From assembly GCA_030451965.1 (NCBI GenBank), contig JAKDNE010000041.1, positions 1 through 13,475 on the forward strand: a DNA stretch of 13,475 nucleotides. The letters run 5' to 3'. A model generated the notes under the pieces. The model had not been told where the DNA came from and did not search any database. It saw only the letters and a list, made by a program, of their open reading frames with translations. This document shows positions 6,866 to 13,475 of the stretch, one piece after another (positions within the stretch are counted from its first letter, which is position 1; every line of letters starts with the position of its first letter). Both the position numbers and the translations under genes were made by a program. The stretch comes from Brachybacterium sp. (GTDB lineage: Bacteria > Actinomycetota > Actinomycetes > Actinomycetales > Dermabacteraceae).

Positions 6866-8173
6866 TCACTCGGTGGTTGCGATCCGCTCGTTCGCATACT
6901 GCACGGCGTCGTCGAGGGCGTCCTGCGGGTCCTTCTTGCCCATCACTGCCTGAGCGACCTGGTCGTGCAGGAAAGTCTTGCTGGCCTCCGGGAACATCGG
7001 CGGTGCCCAGACCTTCGCCTCGGCCACCTGCTTCGCCGTCTCTACCCGGACCCGCGACTCGTCCGTGCTGTCCTCCTCGGTGAAGTAGGGGTCATCCAGC
7101 AGTCCGGAAGCCGAGGGGAAGATCGATGCCTCCTTCGCGAAGGCCATCTGGTTCGCGGGGTTGGTGGCGAAGTGCGCGAACGCGAGCGCGGTGGCCTGGT
7201 TCTTCGAGGACTCGTTCACGACCAGCGTGTGGATCGCCATCGAGGGCGCGGTGTTCGCGATCGCCGGCGAGATCTCGACGCTTTCGTAGACGTCCTTGGC
7301 GGTCGTCTTCAGCTCCGTCAACGTGTAGGCGCTTCCCGGCATCGAGGCGACCTGACCGGCCTTGAAGGCGTCGACCTCACCGGTGAGCAGGTTGTTCAGA
7401 CTCTCGTCAGTGAACCCGCCGGCTTCGTACAAGTCAGCGAACCGTCGGATCAGTTCGACAGCTTTCGGCCCGTTGAAGGTGAACTCGGCAGCGTCCTCGT
7501 CCATCAGCTGCACACCGTACTCACCGAGGGTCTCGATGGTGGGCAGGTGCCCGATCATGGTGACGTCGTCACAGTTCTCGGCCATCACATCGCCCTGGTC
7601 GAACAGTTCGTCATATGTGGTGGGCAGGTTGGCCGGATCCAGTCCGCACTTCTCGAACAGCTCGGTGTTGAAGAAGTACGGACCTGTGTTCAGGTACCAC
7701 GGGAAGCCATAGGTACCCTCTTCCAGCCTCGGGAACGTCATACCTTCCCAAGCCTCCGGCAGGTAATCTGCCTCGGCCTCGGGTACCGCCTCGGCGAGGT
7801 TCACGAGCATGCCCGCCGTGGCCAGGGTGTAAGCGGCCGGCGGACTCATGTCCACCACGTCCGAAAGGTTCCCTGCGGCGGCGTCGGCAGAGAGCTTGTC
7901 CACGTAGCCTTCGGCGGGAAGGTCACGCCATTCGACATTGGCCTCCGGGTACTTCTCCTCGAAGTCCGAGATCAGTTGAGTGAAGTACTCCTCGAAGCCA
8001 CCCTTGAGGTTCCACGTCTGGAACGTGATGTCACCGTTGACCTCGCCGTCGGAAGCTCCTGCGCCCGCGCCGGAATCACCTCCCGCGCCGTCGGTCGCCA
8101 CGCCGCATCCGGTGAGGGTCAGAGCCGCGGCAGCGAACCCTCCGCTGAGCACGAATCGCCTCGATCTGTACAT
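6866..8173 (-). CDS. Sugar-binding lipoprotein of a CUT1 ABC importer
   Basis: The 435-aa protein is an extracellular solute-binding protein (SBP family 1/8) that captures a sugar and delivers it to the two permeases downstream. The signal peptide is MYRSRRFVLSGGF followed by a hydrophobic run and lipobox LTGC, with C23 the lipidated residue. The SRRFVL stretch is close to a twin-arginine motif, so Tat export is possible. After a Gly/Ala/Ser/Asp-rich linker (about 24-45), the mature domain begins at about ITFQTWN and contains features usual in the family: DVVDMSPPAAYTLATAGMLVNL, GTYGFPWYLNTGPYFFN, and a late AFAHFATNPANQMAFAKE. The ATG at 8171-8173 is chosen because the lipobox lies 22 codons later; a GTG immediately before it has better spacing from AAGGAG. 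The 20-codon upstream extension (to 8233) would bury the signal peptide. Operator and promoter candidates lie about 70-110 bases upstream. Ligand probably mannose-containing, by context. Confidence 0.93.
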   Translation of the reverse strand: MYRSRRFVLSGGFAAAALTLTGCGVATDGAGGDSGAGAGASDGEVNGDITFQTWNLKGGFEEYFTQLISDFEEKYPEANVEWRDLPAEGYVDKLSADAAAGNLSDVVDMSPPAAYTLATAGMLVNLAEAVPEAEADYLPEAWEGMTFPRLEEGTYGFPWYLNTGPYFFNTELFEKCGLDPANLPTTYDELFDQGDVMAENCDDVTMIGHLPTIETLGEYGVQLMDEDAAEFTFNGPKAVELIRRFADLYEAGGFTDESLNNLLTGEVDAFKAGQVASMPGSAYTLTELKTTAKDVYESVEISPAIANTAPSMAIHTLVVNESSKNQATALAFAHFATNPANQMAFAKEASIFPSASGLLDDPYFTEEDSTDESRVRVETAKQVAEAKVWAPPMFPEASKTFLHDQVAQAVMGKKDPQDALDDAVQYANERIATTE

Positions 8174-8184
8174 CACTACATCTA

Positions 8185-8190
8185 CTCCTT
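8185..8190 (-). promoter_or_regulatory. Ribosome-binding site of the binding-protein gene, start-deciding
   Basis: AAGGAG on the minus strand lies 8 bases before a GTG codon (8174-8176) and 11 bases before the adjacent ATG (8171-8173). The spacing favours GTG, the codon type favours ATG; the two proteins differ by one residue. It rules out the longer open frame that begins at 8233. Confidence 0.65.
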
Positions 8191-8240
8191 CGTAGTTTCC
8201 GTCTCCGGCCCCACCCACTCGGTGAGCTCGCAACCTCTAA

Positions 8241-8254
8241 CTAAAGCGCTAAAG
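8241..8254 (-). promoter_or_regulatory. LacI-family-type operator in front of the binding-protein gene
   Basis: The minus-strand sequence CTTTAGCGCTTTAG has a palindromic AGCGCT core with a central CG, as in many LacI/GalR-family sites. It starts two bases after the -10-like CACGCT, so it would cover the predicted transcription start and a bound repressor would block initiation. The same arrangement precedes the mannosidase gene. Confidence 0.6.
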
Positions 8255-8256
8255 TG

Positions 8257-8285
8257 AGCGTGGCACCCCGCCTGCCGCCTGTCAA
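8257..8285 (-). promoter_or_regulatory. Promoter of the sugar ABC transporter genes
   Basis: On the minus strand a perfect TTGACA (8280-8285) is followed by a 17-base spacer and CACGCT (8257-8262). The spacer ends in TGC, an extended -10 feature that could compensate for the poor -10 hexamer. Transcription would start near 8250, within the operator, leaving a leader of about 75 bases. Confidence 0.55.
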
Positions 8286-8367
8286 CACTCACGCCTCCCG
8301 GGCGCGCCGGACCGGCAGCCCCAGGTGGCCTGCCACCACCGGCCGCCGGACGCTCCGCGCAGAGGGT

Positions 8368-8399
8368 GTCACCGGGGATCCGGCGGGATCCCCGGTGAC
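8368..8399 (-). terminator. Perfect 14-bp stem-loop after the mannosidase gene
   Basis: GTCACCGGGGATCC and its exact complement flank a four-base loop. It begins 15 bases after the mannosidase stop codon and lies upstream of the ABC-transporter promoter. There is no T-run on either strand, so it is either a T-less terminator of the kind common in high-GC actinobacteria or a 3' mRNA stabiliser. It separates the two transcription units. Confidence 0.6.
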
Positions 8400-8414
8400 G
8401 TCATGCAGGTCGCC

Positions 8415-11400
8415 TCAGAAGCGGACGCGCACGCTCGTGATCTCGAAGGGCTTCAACGCAAGAGCCAGCGAAGACCCCTCCGCAGTGGCCGCGCGATGCC
8501 CCAACGGGGATTCCTCGGTCAGCGGCCGCTCGAGCAGATCCACCACCGTCAGCGACGTCGCGCCGGGCACCTCGAGGGTCCCCTCCGCGCGGCGCCCCTC
8601 GGACTCGTACAGCCGGACCACGAGGTCCCCCGAACGGTCCTCGGCGAGCTTGACGGTCTGGATCCGGGCGCCGCCCTCCCCACCGCCGGCCGCCGCGAAA
8701 CGCGCCACCGGTGCGAGCTGCTCCGCACGACGAAGCCGGCGCAGGGGCTGGTTGAGCTCCTCTCCGAGATCCACCGCCTCCGCGAGGCCCACGTCCGGAC
8801 GGATCGCGTAGCGCAGGGAGTACTGACCCTCCTCAGCCAGGGGATCCGGGAACTCCGCCGCCCGCAGCACCGTCGCGCGGACCACCGTGGTGGTCCCGCC
8901 GTCGTCCTCCCGCAGCACACGCCGCACGTCGTGCCCGTAGGAGGAGTCGTTGGCCAGCGCGATGCCGTAGTCCGGCTCGGCCACACGCACCCAGCGATGG
9001 GCGCAGGTCTCGAACCGGCCGAAGTCCTCGTTGGTGTTCACGGGGATGGGGCGGTCGATGTGGCCGAACTGGATCTCGCTGCTCATGACCGCGGCACGGA
9101 CATCCAGCGGGAAGGCCAGCTTGAGCACCTTCTTGCGTTCGTGCCAGTCGACGTCGAGGTCGATGCCGAGCGCGTCGGCGCCGGGAGCGACCGAGTACGT
9201 CAGCGTGATGCGCGATCCGGTCCCGACCGATGGCATCCCCTCGTGGGGCCGCTCGACGGCGCCGTCCTCGCGGGTGCGATGGGTGACGGAGATGCGCACG
9301 GTGCCGTCCTCATCGTGCCTGATCGCGGGGGCGTCCTCGGCTGTCAGATCCCGGTGGACATGGCGGTAGAACTCATCGATGTCCCAGGAGTCCCAGGCGT
9401 TGGGCGCGTCCCGGTGCAGCTGGAGCAGGGCCCCGGAGGCACCCGGTGCGATCGCCTCACGGCCGTCGACCCCGGCGCGCAGCGAGGTGAGCAGCCCCCG
9501 CTCATCGATCTCGACATGGAGGCCGGGGGTGGTCACGGCGACCCTGCCTCCCGATTCGCACACCTTCGGCGCGGCGCCCGGACCGCTCGCCGCGGCGATC
9601 GCCAGCGGTGCGACGCCCTGGCGCGAGCGGGCCCCCGAGTTCGCGGTCACGACGGTGTCGGAGCCGTCGCCGAGTGCGTCAAGAGCGGCCGCGACCAGCG
9701 CCTCTCCCCGCTCGGTGAGGTAGTCGTAGGACTGCTCGGCCTCACGGTGCACCCAGGCGATCGACGAGCCCGGCAGGATGTCGTGGAACTGCAGCAGCAG
9801 CAGCTTGTCCCACAGCGAGTCGATCTCCTCGTACGGGTAGGCGAAGCCCTCGACCCGGCGAGCGGCGGTGGCGCTCCACAGCTCGACGTCATGCATGAGC
9901 GCCTCGGTGCGGCGGTTGCCCTGCTTGCCGAGGATCTGCGAGGAATAGGTGCCGCGGTGCAGCTCGAGGTAGAGCTCCCCGTTCCAGACGGGAGCGTCCG
10001 CATACTCCTCACGGGCGCGGGTGAAGAAGTCCTGCGAGGAGGACCACTGCACCTTCGGTGCACCCTCGAGGTCCGCGAAACGCTCCTGCGAGGCGAGCAT
10101 CTCGCGGGTGGGGCCACCGCCCCCGTCGCCCCAACCGGTCGGGGTCAGACCGATGTGGCTGGCGCCCTTGTCCTTGAAGTTCTTCTCGAAGTAGGCGAGC
10201 TCGGCGGCGGTGAGCTGGCCGTTGTAGGCGTCGATGGGTGGGAAATGGGTGAACTGCGTGGTGCCGTCGATCCCCTCCCAGTCGAAGGTGTGGTGCGGGA
10301 AGGTCGAGTACTGGTTCCACGACACCTTCTGGGTGAGGAAGGAGTCGTTGCCGGCGAGCGCGCAGATCTGCGGCAATGCGGCGGAGTAGCCGAAGGAATC
10401 CGGCAGCCAGGTCTCCTTGGTCTCGAACCCGAACTCCTCGAGGAAGAACTTCTTGCCGTGGAGGAACTGGCGCGCCATGGCCTCGGAGCCGGGCATGTTC
10501 GTGTCCGACTCGACCCACATGCCGCCCACCGGCACGAAGCGGCCTGCGGCGACGTGCCCGGCGATCCGTCGGAACAGGCCCGGGTACTCATCACGGATCC
10601 ACTGGAACTGCTGCGCGGAGGAACAGGAGAAGGTCAGCTGCGGATAGTGCTCCAGCAGCCAGCAGACGTTGGAGAAGGTGCGGGCGCACTTGCGCTTGGT
10701 CTCCCGCAGCGGCCACAGCCAGGCGGAGTCGATGTGGGCGTGGCCCGTCGCGATGACGGTCAGCGCCGACGCAGTCGCCGGCGCCTCGAGCACCTCGCGC
10801 AGCTCGGCCCGGGCGGCGCCGGCGGTCCGGTGCAGGTCGTCCGGGTCGGCGGCGTCCAGTGCCCGCCCCAGGGCGTGGAGGAGGTCGAAGCGGCGCGCGG
10901 ACTGCTCGGGCAGGGTGTGCATGAGGCCGTCCAGCGCGGTCACGTCCTGCTCGAGCTCCCAGACCACCCTCGAACGCCAGGCCAGCCGCAGCATGGTGAG
11001 GTCGTAGATGGGGTCCTCGCCCGCGGTCGCCTTGTCCCCCAGCGCGGTGGTGGCGAAGGTCCAGTCACCGGGCACGTTGGGATTCGCGGCGCATTCGAGG
11101 TAGAAGTCGACCTCCTGGCCGGCTTCGAGGGTGAGGTACTGGTTGAAGGGGTTGATCGCCTTGACGGTCTCTCCCTCAGGGGTCCAGATCAGTGCCTCGG
11201 CCTGGAAGCCGGGCATGTTCGTGAAGGACAGGTCGAGCTGGAGCTCGATGTCGCGGTCCTCGCCGGCGGTCCAGGAGCTCGGCACCCGGCCCGTGACGTG
11301 CAGCCACAGGGTCGACCAGGGGCGACCCCAGCGGTCGCCGACGGACACGGGGGTGTAGGTCTGGCGCCGGGCCTCCTCGAAGGGGACCGGCTCGTCCGGC

Positions 11401-11513
11401 ACCTCCCACGCCTCGATGGTCAGCGGCGCGGTGGCCAGGTGACGGCGTGCGGGCAGCATTTCGTGGAGGAACCGGCGGACCCGGTCCTCGCTGGTGGGGC
11501 GGTTGTCGTGCAT
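8415..11513 (-). CDS. Cytoplasmic alpha-mannosidase, glycoside hydrolase family 38
   Basis: This 1,032-aa enzyme should remove alpha-linked mannose from imported oligosaccharides or glycoconjugates. It is a retaining, metal-dependent hydrolase. An N-terminal beta-rich region (about 1-250) precedes the catalytic barrel, which opens with ATGHAHIDSAWLWP (metal ligands H260 and D262). LPDSFGYSAALPQ follows with the predicted nucleophile D372, then TGWGDGGGGPT (459-469), ELHRGTYSS (518-525) and LQFHDILPGSS with metal ligand H577. Middle and C-terminal GH38 beta domains fill the rest. Length and domain order fit the bacterial/MAN2C1-like cytosolic group. No signal peptide is present, consistent with action after ABC import. 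The ATG (11511-11513) has GAGGAG five bases upstream. An operator-like palindrome and a -10 box precede it, matching those of the transporter genes. A perfect hairpin closes the gene. The family is clear; linkage specificity cannot be read from sequence. Confidence 0.96.
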   Translation of the reverse strand: MHDNRPTSEDRVRRFLHEMLPARRHLATAPLTIEAWEVPDEPVPFEEARRQTYTPVSVGDRWGRPWSTLWLHVTGRVPSSWTAGEDRDIELQLDLSFTNMPGFQAEALIWTPEGETVKAINPFNQYLTLEAGQEVDFYLECAANPNVPGDWTFATTALGDKATAGEDPIYDLTMLRLAWRSRVVWELEQDVTALDGLMHTLPEQSARRFDLLHALGRALDAADPDDLHRTAGAARAELREVLEAPATASALTVIATGHAHIDSAWLWPLRETKRKCARTFSNVCWLLEHYPQLTFSCSSAQQFQWIRDEYPGLFRRIAGHVAAGRFVPVGGMWVESDTNMPGSEAMARQFLHGKKFFLEEFGFETKETWLPDSFGYSAALPQICALAGNDSFLTQKVSWNQYSTFPHHTFDWEGIDGTTQFTHFPPIDAYNGQLTAAELAYFEKNFKDKGASHIGLTPTGWGDGGGGPTREMLASQERFADLEGAPKVQWSSSQDFFTRAREEYADAPVWNGELYLELHRGTYSSQILGKQGNRRTEALMHDVELWSATAARRVEGFAYPYEEIDSLWDKLLLLQFHDILPGSSIAWVHREAEQSYDYLTERGEALVAAALDALGDGSDTVVTANSGARSRQGVAPLAIAAASGPGAAPKVCESGGRVAVTTPGLHVEIDERGLLTSLRAGVDGREAIAPGASGALLQLHRDAPNAWDSWDIDEFYRHVHRDLTAEDAPAIRHDEDGTVRISVTHRTREDGAVERPHEGMPSVGTGSRITLTYSVAPGADALGIDLDVDWHERKKVLKLAFPLDVRAAVMSSEIQFGHIDRPIPVNTNEDFGRFETCAHRWVRVAEPDYGIALANDSSYGHDVRRVLREDDGGTTTVVRATVLRAAEFPDPLAEEGQYSLRYAIRPDVGLAEAVDLGEELNQPLRRLRRAEQLAPVARFAAAGGGEGGARIQTVKLAEDRSGDLVVRLYESEGRRAEGTLEVPGATSLTVVDLLERPLTEESPLGHRAATAEGSSLALALKPFEITSVRVRF

Positions 11514-11566
11514 GAGAGCTCCTCGACGAGCGTTGCCGGAGCGCCGTAGGCGGCCGCTGACCGGGC

Positions 11567-11588
11567 ATAAAGCGGTTTAGGAAGCGTA
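11567..11588 (-). promoter_or_regulatory. -10 box and LacI-family-type operator in front of the alpha-mannosidase gene
   Basis: On the minus strand TACGCT (11583-11588) fits the actinobacterial TAnnnT -10 pattern. Two bases later comes CTAAACCGCTTTAT (11567-11580), whose inner TAAA and TTTA arms are complementary around a CG-containing centre, typical of LacI/GalR-family sites. The predicted transcription start falls in the operator. No clear -35 was found. The -10, two-base gap and 14-base palindrome are laid out exactly as at 8241-8262. Confidence 0.62.
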
Positions 11589-11637
11589 GCACCGCCGACG
11601 TGCCGACGGCTGCTCGTCCCGCCGCTGCCGAGGCGGC

Positions 11638-12369
11638 TCAGCCCGCGCCGCCCTCCGCTTCCTGCTCGCGCCGCATGTCAGTCAGCAGGGTGTTCATGAA
11701 GTCGTGCACGTCCTCGAAGCTCAGTGAACGCTCGTCGCGGCGGGGCGGTATGCCGCCCACGAAGGCACCGCCGTGCCAGGACATCGAGTCGTCCGGCAGG
11801 GTCGGGTCGTCGTCCCGCCACAGGTCGATGGGGATCGCGTGGGCGGCGAGGTCGCGGGCGATCTCGTCGGCCTGCGCGGGGCTGCCGGAGCGCTGCAGCA
11901 CGGAGACCAGCAGCGACTGAGCAGCCCAGGCGATCGCGTCGTCAGCACTGTCCTGCCCGGGATCGATCGACTCCTGGACCAGTGCGAGGTAGCTCGCGGC
12001 GAGCTCGTCCGCGCCGTCCTCGTGATGGTCCTTCGCGACCCGCAGCGCGACGCGCGGCACGAGGCCACGGGCGTCCCAGAGCATTGCGGCACCCACGAGC
12101 GCCATGCCCACCCCGGTCGGGAAGTCCGGATCCAGGGCGAGCGCGGTGGACGGGCCGCGCCCGGCGCGCTGTTCGTCATCGGCCGCGAGGAACTCCTGGA
12201 CCGAGCGGGCGATCGCTGCCCGTGCCCGCTCGTCGTCGCGCAGCACGACCTCCGCCTCCGCGGGGTCCACACCCAGCCGACGCGCGATGCGCGCGAAGGG
12301 GAAGTCGGGACGGGCCAGGGCCGCGTCGCGGGTCGGCACCAGCGCGCCGGAAGTCTGCTCATCGCTCAT
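11638..12369 (-). CDS. Uncharacterised 243-aa soluble acidic protein
   Basis: I do not recognise a domain. The protein is rich in Ala, Asp, Glu and Arg, has no signal peptide or membrane segment, and appears mostly helical. The N-terminal part, residues about 20-70, reads like a small helical domain (FARIARRLGVDPAEAEVVL, then a run of charged helices). A middle part contains VALRVAKDHHEDGADELAA and AIAWAAQSLLVSVLQRSG. The C-terminal part has conserved-looking MSWHGGAFVGGIPPRRDE followed by a final helix FEDVHDFMNTLLTDMRRE. The ATG at 12367-12369 lies six bases after TAGCGT, a possible leaderless promoter; the alternative ribosome site GAGG is weak and close. It sits between the rluD-like gene and the mannosidase, downstream of rluD on the same strand by 171 bases. 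Coding codon usage resembles its neighbours, so it is probably a real backbone gene of unknown function. Confidence 0.8.
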   Translation of the reverse strand: MSDEQTSGALVPTRDAALARPDFPFARIARRLGVDPAEAEVVLRDDERARAAIARSVQEFLAADDEQRAGRGPSTALALDPDFPTGVGMALVGAAMLWDARGLVPRVALRVAKDHHEDGADELAASYLALVQESIDPGQDSADDAIAWAAQSLLVSVLQRSGSPAQADEIARDLAAHAIPIDLWRDDDPTLPDDSMSWHGGAFVGGIPPRRDERSLSFEDVHDFMNTLLTDMRREQEAEGGAG

Positions 12370-12375
12370 GCCTCG

Positions 12376-12381
12376 ACGCTA
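12376..12381 (-). promoter_or_regulatory. Candidate -10 box for a leaderless mRNA of the 243-aa protein gene
   Basis: TAGCGT on the minus strand ends six bases before the ATG at 12367-12369, the same spacing as for the MetE-like gene. No -35 hexamer was recognised. This rests on pattern and spacing only. Confidence 0.35.
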
Positions 12382-12540
12382 CCGCCCGCGACACCGCTGC
12401 CGTGACGACGAGTCCTGTGATCCTTCTGCGCCCGCCGCATCCCGCCGATTCCGTGGCCTGCGCAGACTGGGTGGAGGATCTCCCCCGCGCGCCAGGACGC
12501 TATGCGCAGTACCGGGTCACGCGCGAGGAGGGATCGCGGC

Positions 12541-13467
12541 TCAGCGGCCGCGCAGCGCCTCCAGCGCCTGCTGCAGATCCGTGGGGTACTGCGAGCGATA
12601 GGTGACCTCATGCCCGGATACCGGATGGATGAAGGTCAGCTCCATGGCGTGCAGCCACTGGCGGATCAGGCCCACCCGCGCCGCGAGCGTCGGGTCCGCC
12701 CCGTAGAACGGATCCCCGACCAGCGGATGATGCAGCGCGGACAGGTGCACCCGGATCTGGTGGGTGCGGCCGGTCTCCAGACCGATCTTCAGCAGGGTCG
12801 CCCCCTGGAGGTCCTCGAGGGTCTCGTAGTGGGTGACCGAATGCTTGCCGGCGTCGCGCACCGCGAATTTGAAGTCGTGCTGCGGGGAGCGCCCGATCGG
12901 GGCCTCGATGGTGCCGCGCGACTGGTCAGGGGTGCCCTGGCAGACCGCGTGGTAGACCTTCCCGACCTCCCGGGCGCGGAAGGCGTCCTTGAGAGTGGTG
13001 TAGGCGCGCTCGGTCCGGGCGATGACCATCAGCCCGCTGGTGCCCACGTCCAGGCGGCTGACGATGCCCTGCCGTTCGGGATCACCGGTGGTGCGGATGT
13101 CGACACCCGCGGCGGCCAGGTGGCCCAGCACCGTGGGCCCGGTCCACCCGGCGCTGGGGTGCGCGGCGACCCCCACGGGCTTGTCGATCACCACGATGTC
13201 GTCATCCTGATGGATCAGGCTCATGCCCTCGGCGATCTGCGGGCGGACCTCTGCTGCGGGCTTCTCCTCCGGCAGTTCGACGTGCACCACCGCTCCGGGC
13301 TCGAGCCGCGTGGAGCGGGCCGGCGCCTCGCCGTCGACGAGCACGTGCCCGGCCATCACCAGATCGGCGGCGCGGGTGCGGGAGAGTCCCAGCATCCGCG
13401 AGACCGCCACGTCGACCCGTTCCCCGGCGAGGCCGTCGGGGACCATCAGGGTGCGCGAGGCGCTCAA
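12541..13467 (-). CDS. rluD: RluA/RluD-family ribosomal large-subunit pseudouridine synthase
   Basis: The 308-aa protein converts uridine to pseudouridine in RNA, most likely 23S rRNA. An S4 RNA-binding domain occupies about residues 13-60 (RVDVAVSRMLGLSRTRAADLV, with HVLVDGEAP). The catalytic domain follows, with IDKPVGVAAHPS at about 95-105, the catalytic Asp D140 in SRLDVGTSGLMVIA, and ETGRTHQIRVHL plus HHPLVGDPFYG at 231-256. The usual motif has His before RLD; here it is Ser, which I believe also occurs in actinobacterial relatives. The frame shown begins at a TTG (13465-13467) with no assessable ribosome site, and no stop precedes it before the window edge, so the true start may lie outside; an ATG at residue 8 is less likely. 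In actinobacteria this gene often follows lspA and is near dnaE. Family is certain; assignment as RluD rather than a paralogue is by context. Confidence 0.92.
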   Translation of the reverse strand: MSASRTLMVPDGLAGERVDVAVSRMLGLSRTRAADLVMAGHVLVDGEAPARSTRLEPGAVVHVELPEEKPAAEVRPQIAEGMSLIHQDDDIVVIDKPVGVAAHPSAGWTGPTVLGHLAAAGVDIRTTGDPERQGIVSRLDVGTSGLMVIARTERAYTTLKDAFRAREVGKVYHAVCQGTPDQSRGTIEAPIGRSPQHDFKFAVRDAGKHSVTHYETLEDLQGATLLKIGLETGRTHQIRVHLSALHHPLVGDPFYGADPTLAARVGLIRQWLHAMELTFIHPVSGHEVTYRSQYPTDLQQALEALRGR

Positions 13468-13475
13468 CGCTGCTC

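Noticed and set aside
6965..8257. Plus-strand open frame opposite the sugar-binding protein
   Set aside because: No recognisable domain, and the minus-strand frame has a lipoprotein signal and solute-binding-protein features.
8396..8403. TGACGTCA palindrome next to the mannosidase stop codon
   Set aside because: Eight-base palindrome at the edge of the larger hairpin, not placed at any promoter.
8325..11549. Long plus-strand open frame opposite the alpha-mannosidase
   Set aside because: Same antisense effect; the minus-strand frame carries all the GH38 catalytic motifs.
11621..11637. Small hairpin GCCGC/GCGGC directly after the stop of the 243-aa gene
   Set aside because: Only five base pairs with a seven-base loop and no T-run; such repeats are frequent by chance in this GC-rich sequence.
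12402..12605. Plus-strand frame from a GTG, beginning VTTSPVILLRPPHPADSV, in the gap after the rluD-like gene
   Set aside because: It looks faintly protein-like with reasonable codons, but has no ribosome-binding site and runs into the 3' end of the rluD-like gene. At most a gene remnant; unsupported.

Overview
The window is high-GC actinobacterial DNA. The gene content and layout suggest a Micrococcales genome, possibly near Brachybacterium/Dermabacteraceae; that placement is an impression from protein style, not a search result. All seven credible genes, and one gene remnant, lie on the minus strand, so transcription runs from high to low coordinates. Coding density is high and no gap exceeds about 250 bases. 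I see no RNA gene, CRISPR array, insertion sequence or prophage.

Right-hand end (12541-13467 and 11638-12369): an RluA/RluD-family 23S rRNA pseudouridine synthase whose 5' end lies at or beyond the window edge, then an unrecognised 243-aa soluble acidic protein. Left-hand end (1-3497): dnaE, the replicative DNA polymerase III alpha subunit, complete except for its last few codons. In many actinobacteria lspA, the rluD-like gene and dnaE lie close together, so these are probably the conserved backbone.

Between them sits a sugar-utilisation block (about 4680-11600). In order of transcription it holds a cytoplasmic GH38 alpha-mannosidase (8415-11513), a strong hairpin, then a CUT1-type ABC importer: a lipoprotein sugar-binding protein (6866-8173) and two permeases overlapping by 4 bases (5770-6717, 4889-5773). 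There is no ATPase gene and no regulator gene in the window. Just downstream of the second permease is a roughly 53-codon remnant that ends like another permease. Next comes a stand-alone MetE C-terminal-like zinc protein (3609-4658).

The mannosidase and the binding-protein gene carry the same control layout: a -10-like xACGCT, two bases, then a 14-bp LacI-family-type palindrome. This suggests one repressor, encoded elsewhere, controls import of a mannose-containing oligosaccharide and its hydrolysis in the cytoplasm. Hairpins between the binding-protein gene and the permeases would favour more binding protein than permease. dnaE, the MetE-like gene and the 243-aa gene each have a TAnnnT box 6-7 bases before the ATG, suggesting leaderless mRNAs. 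I found no strong evidence of a wholly new system. The most useful leads are the shared operators, the permease scar, the MetE-like protein and the unknown 243-aa protein.
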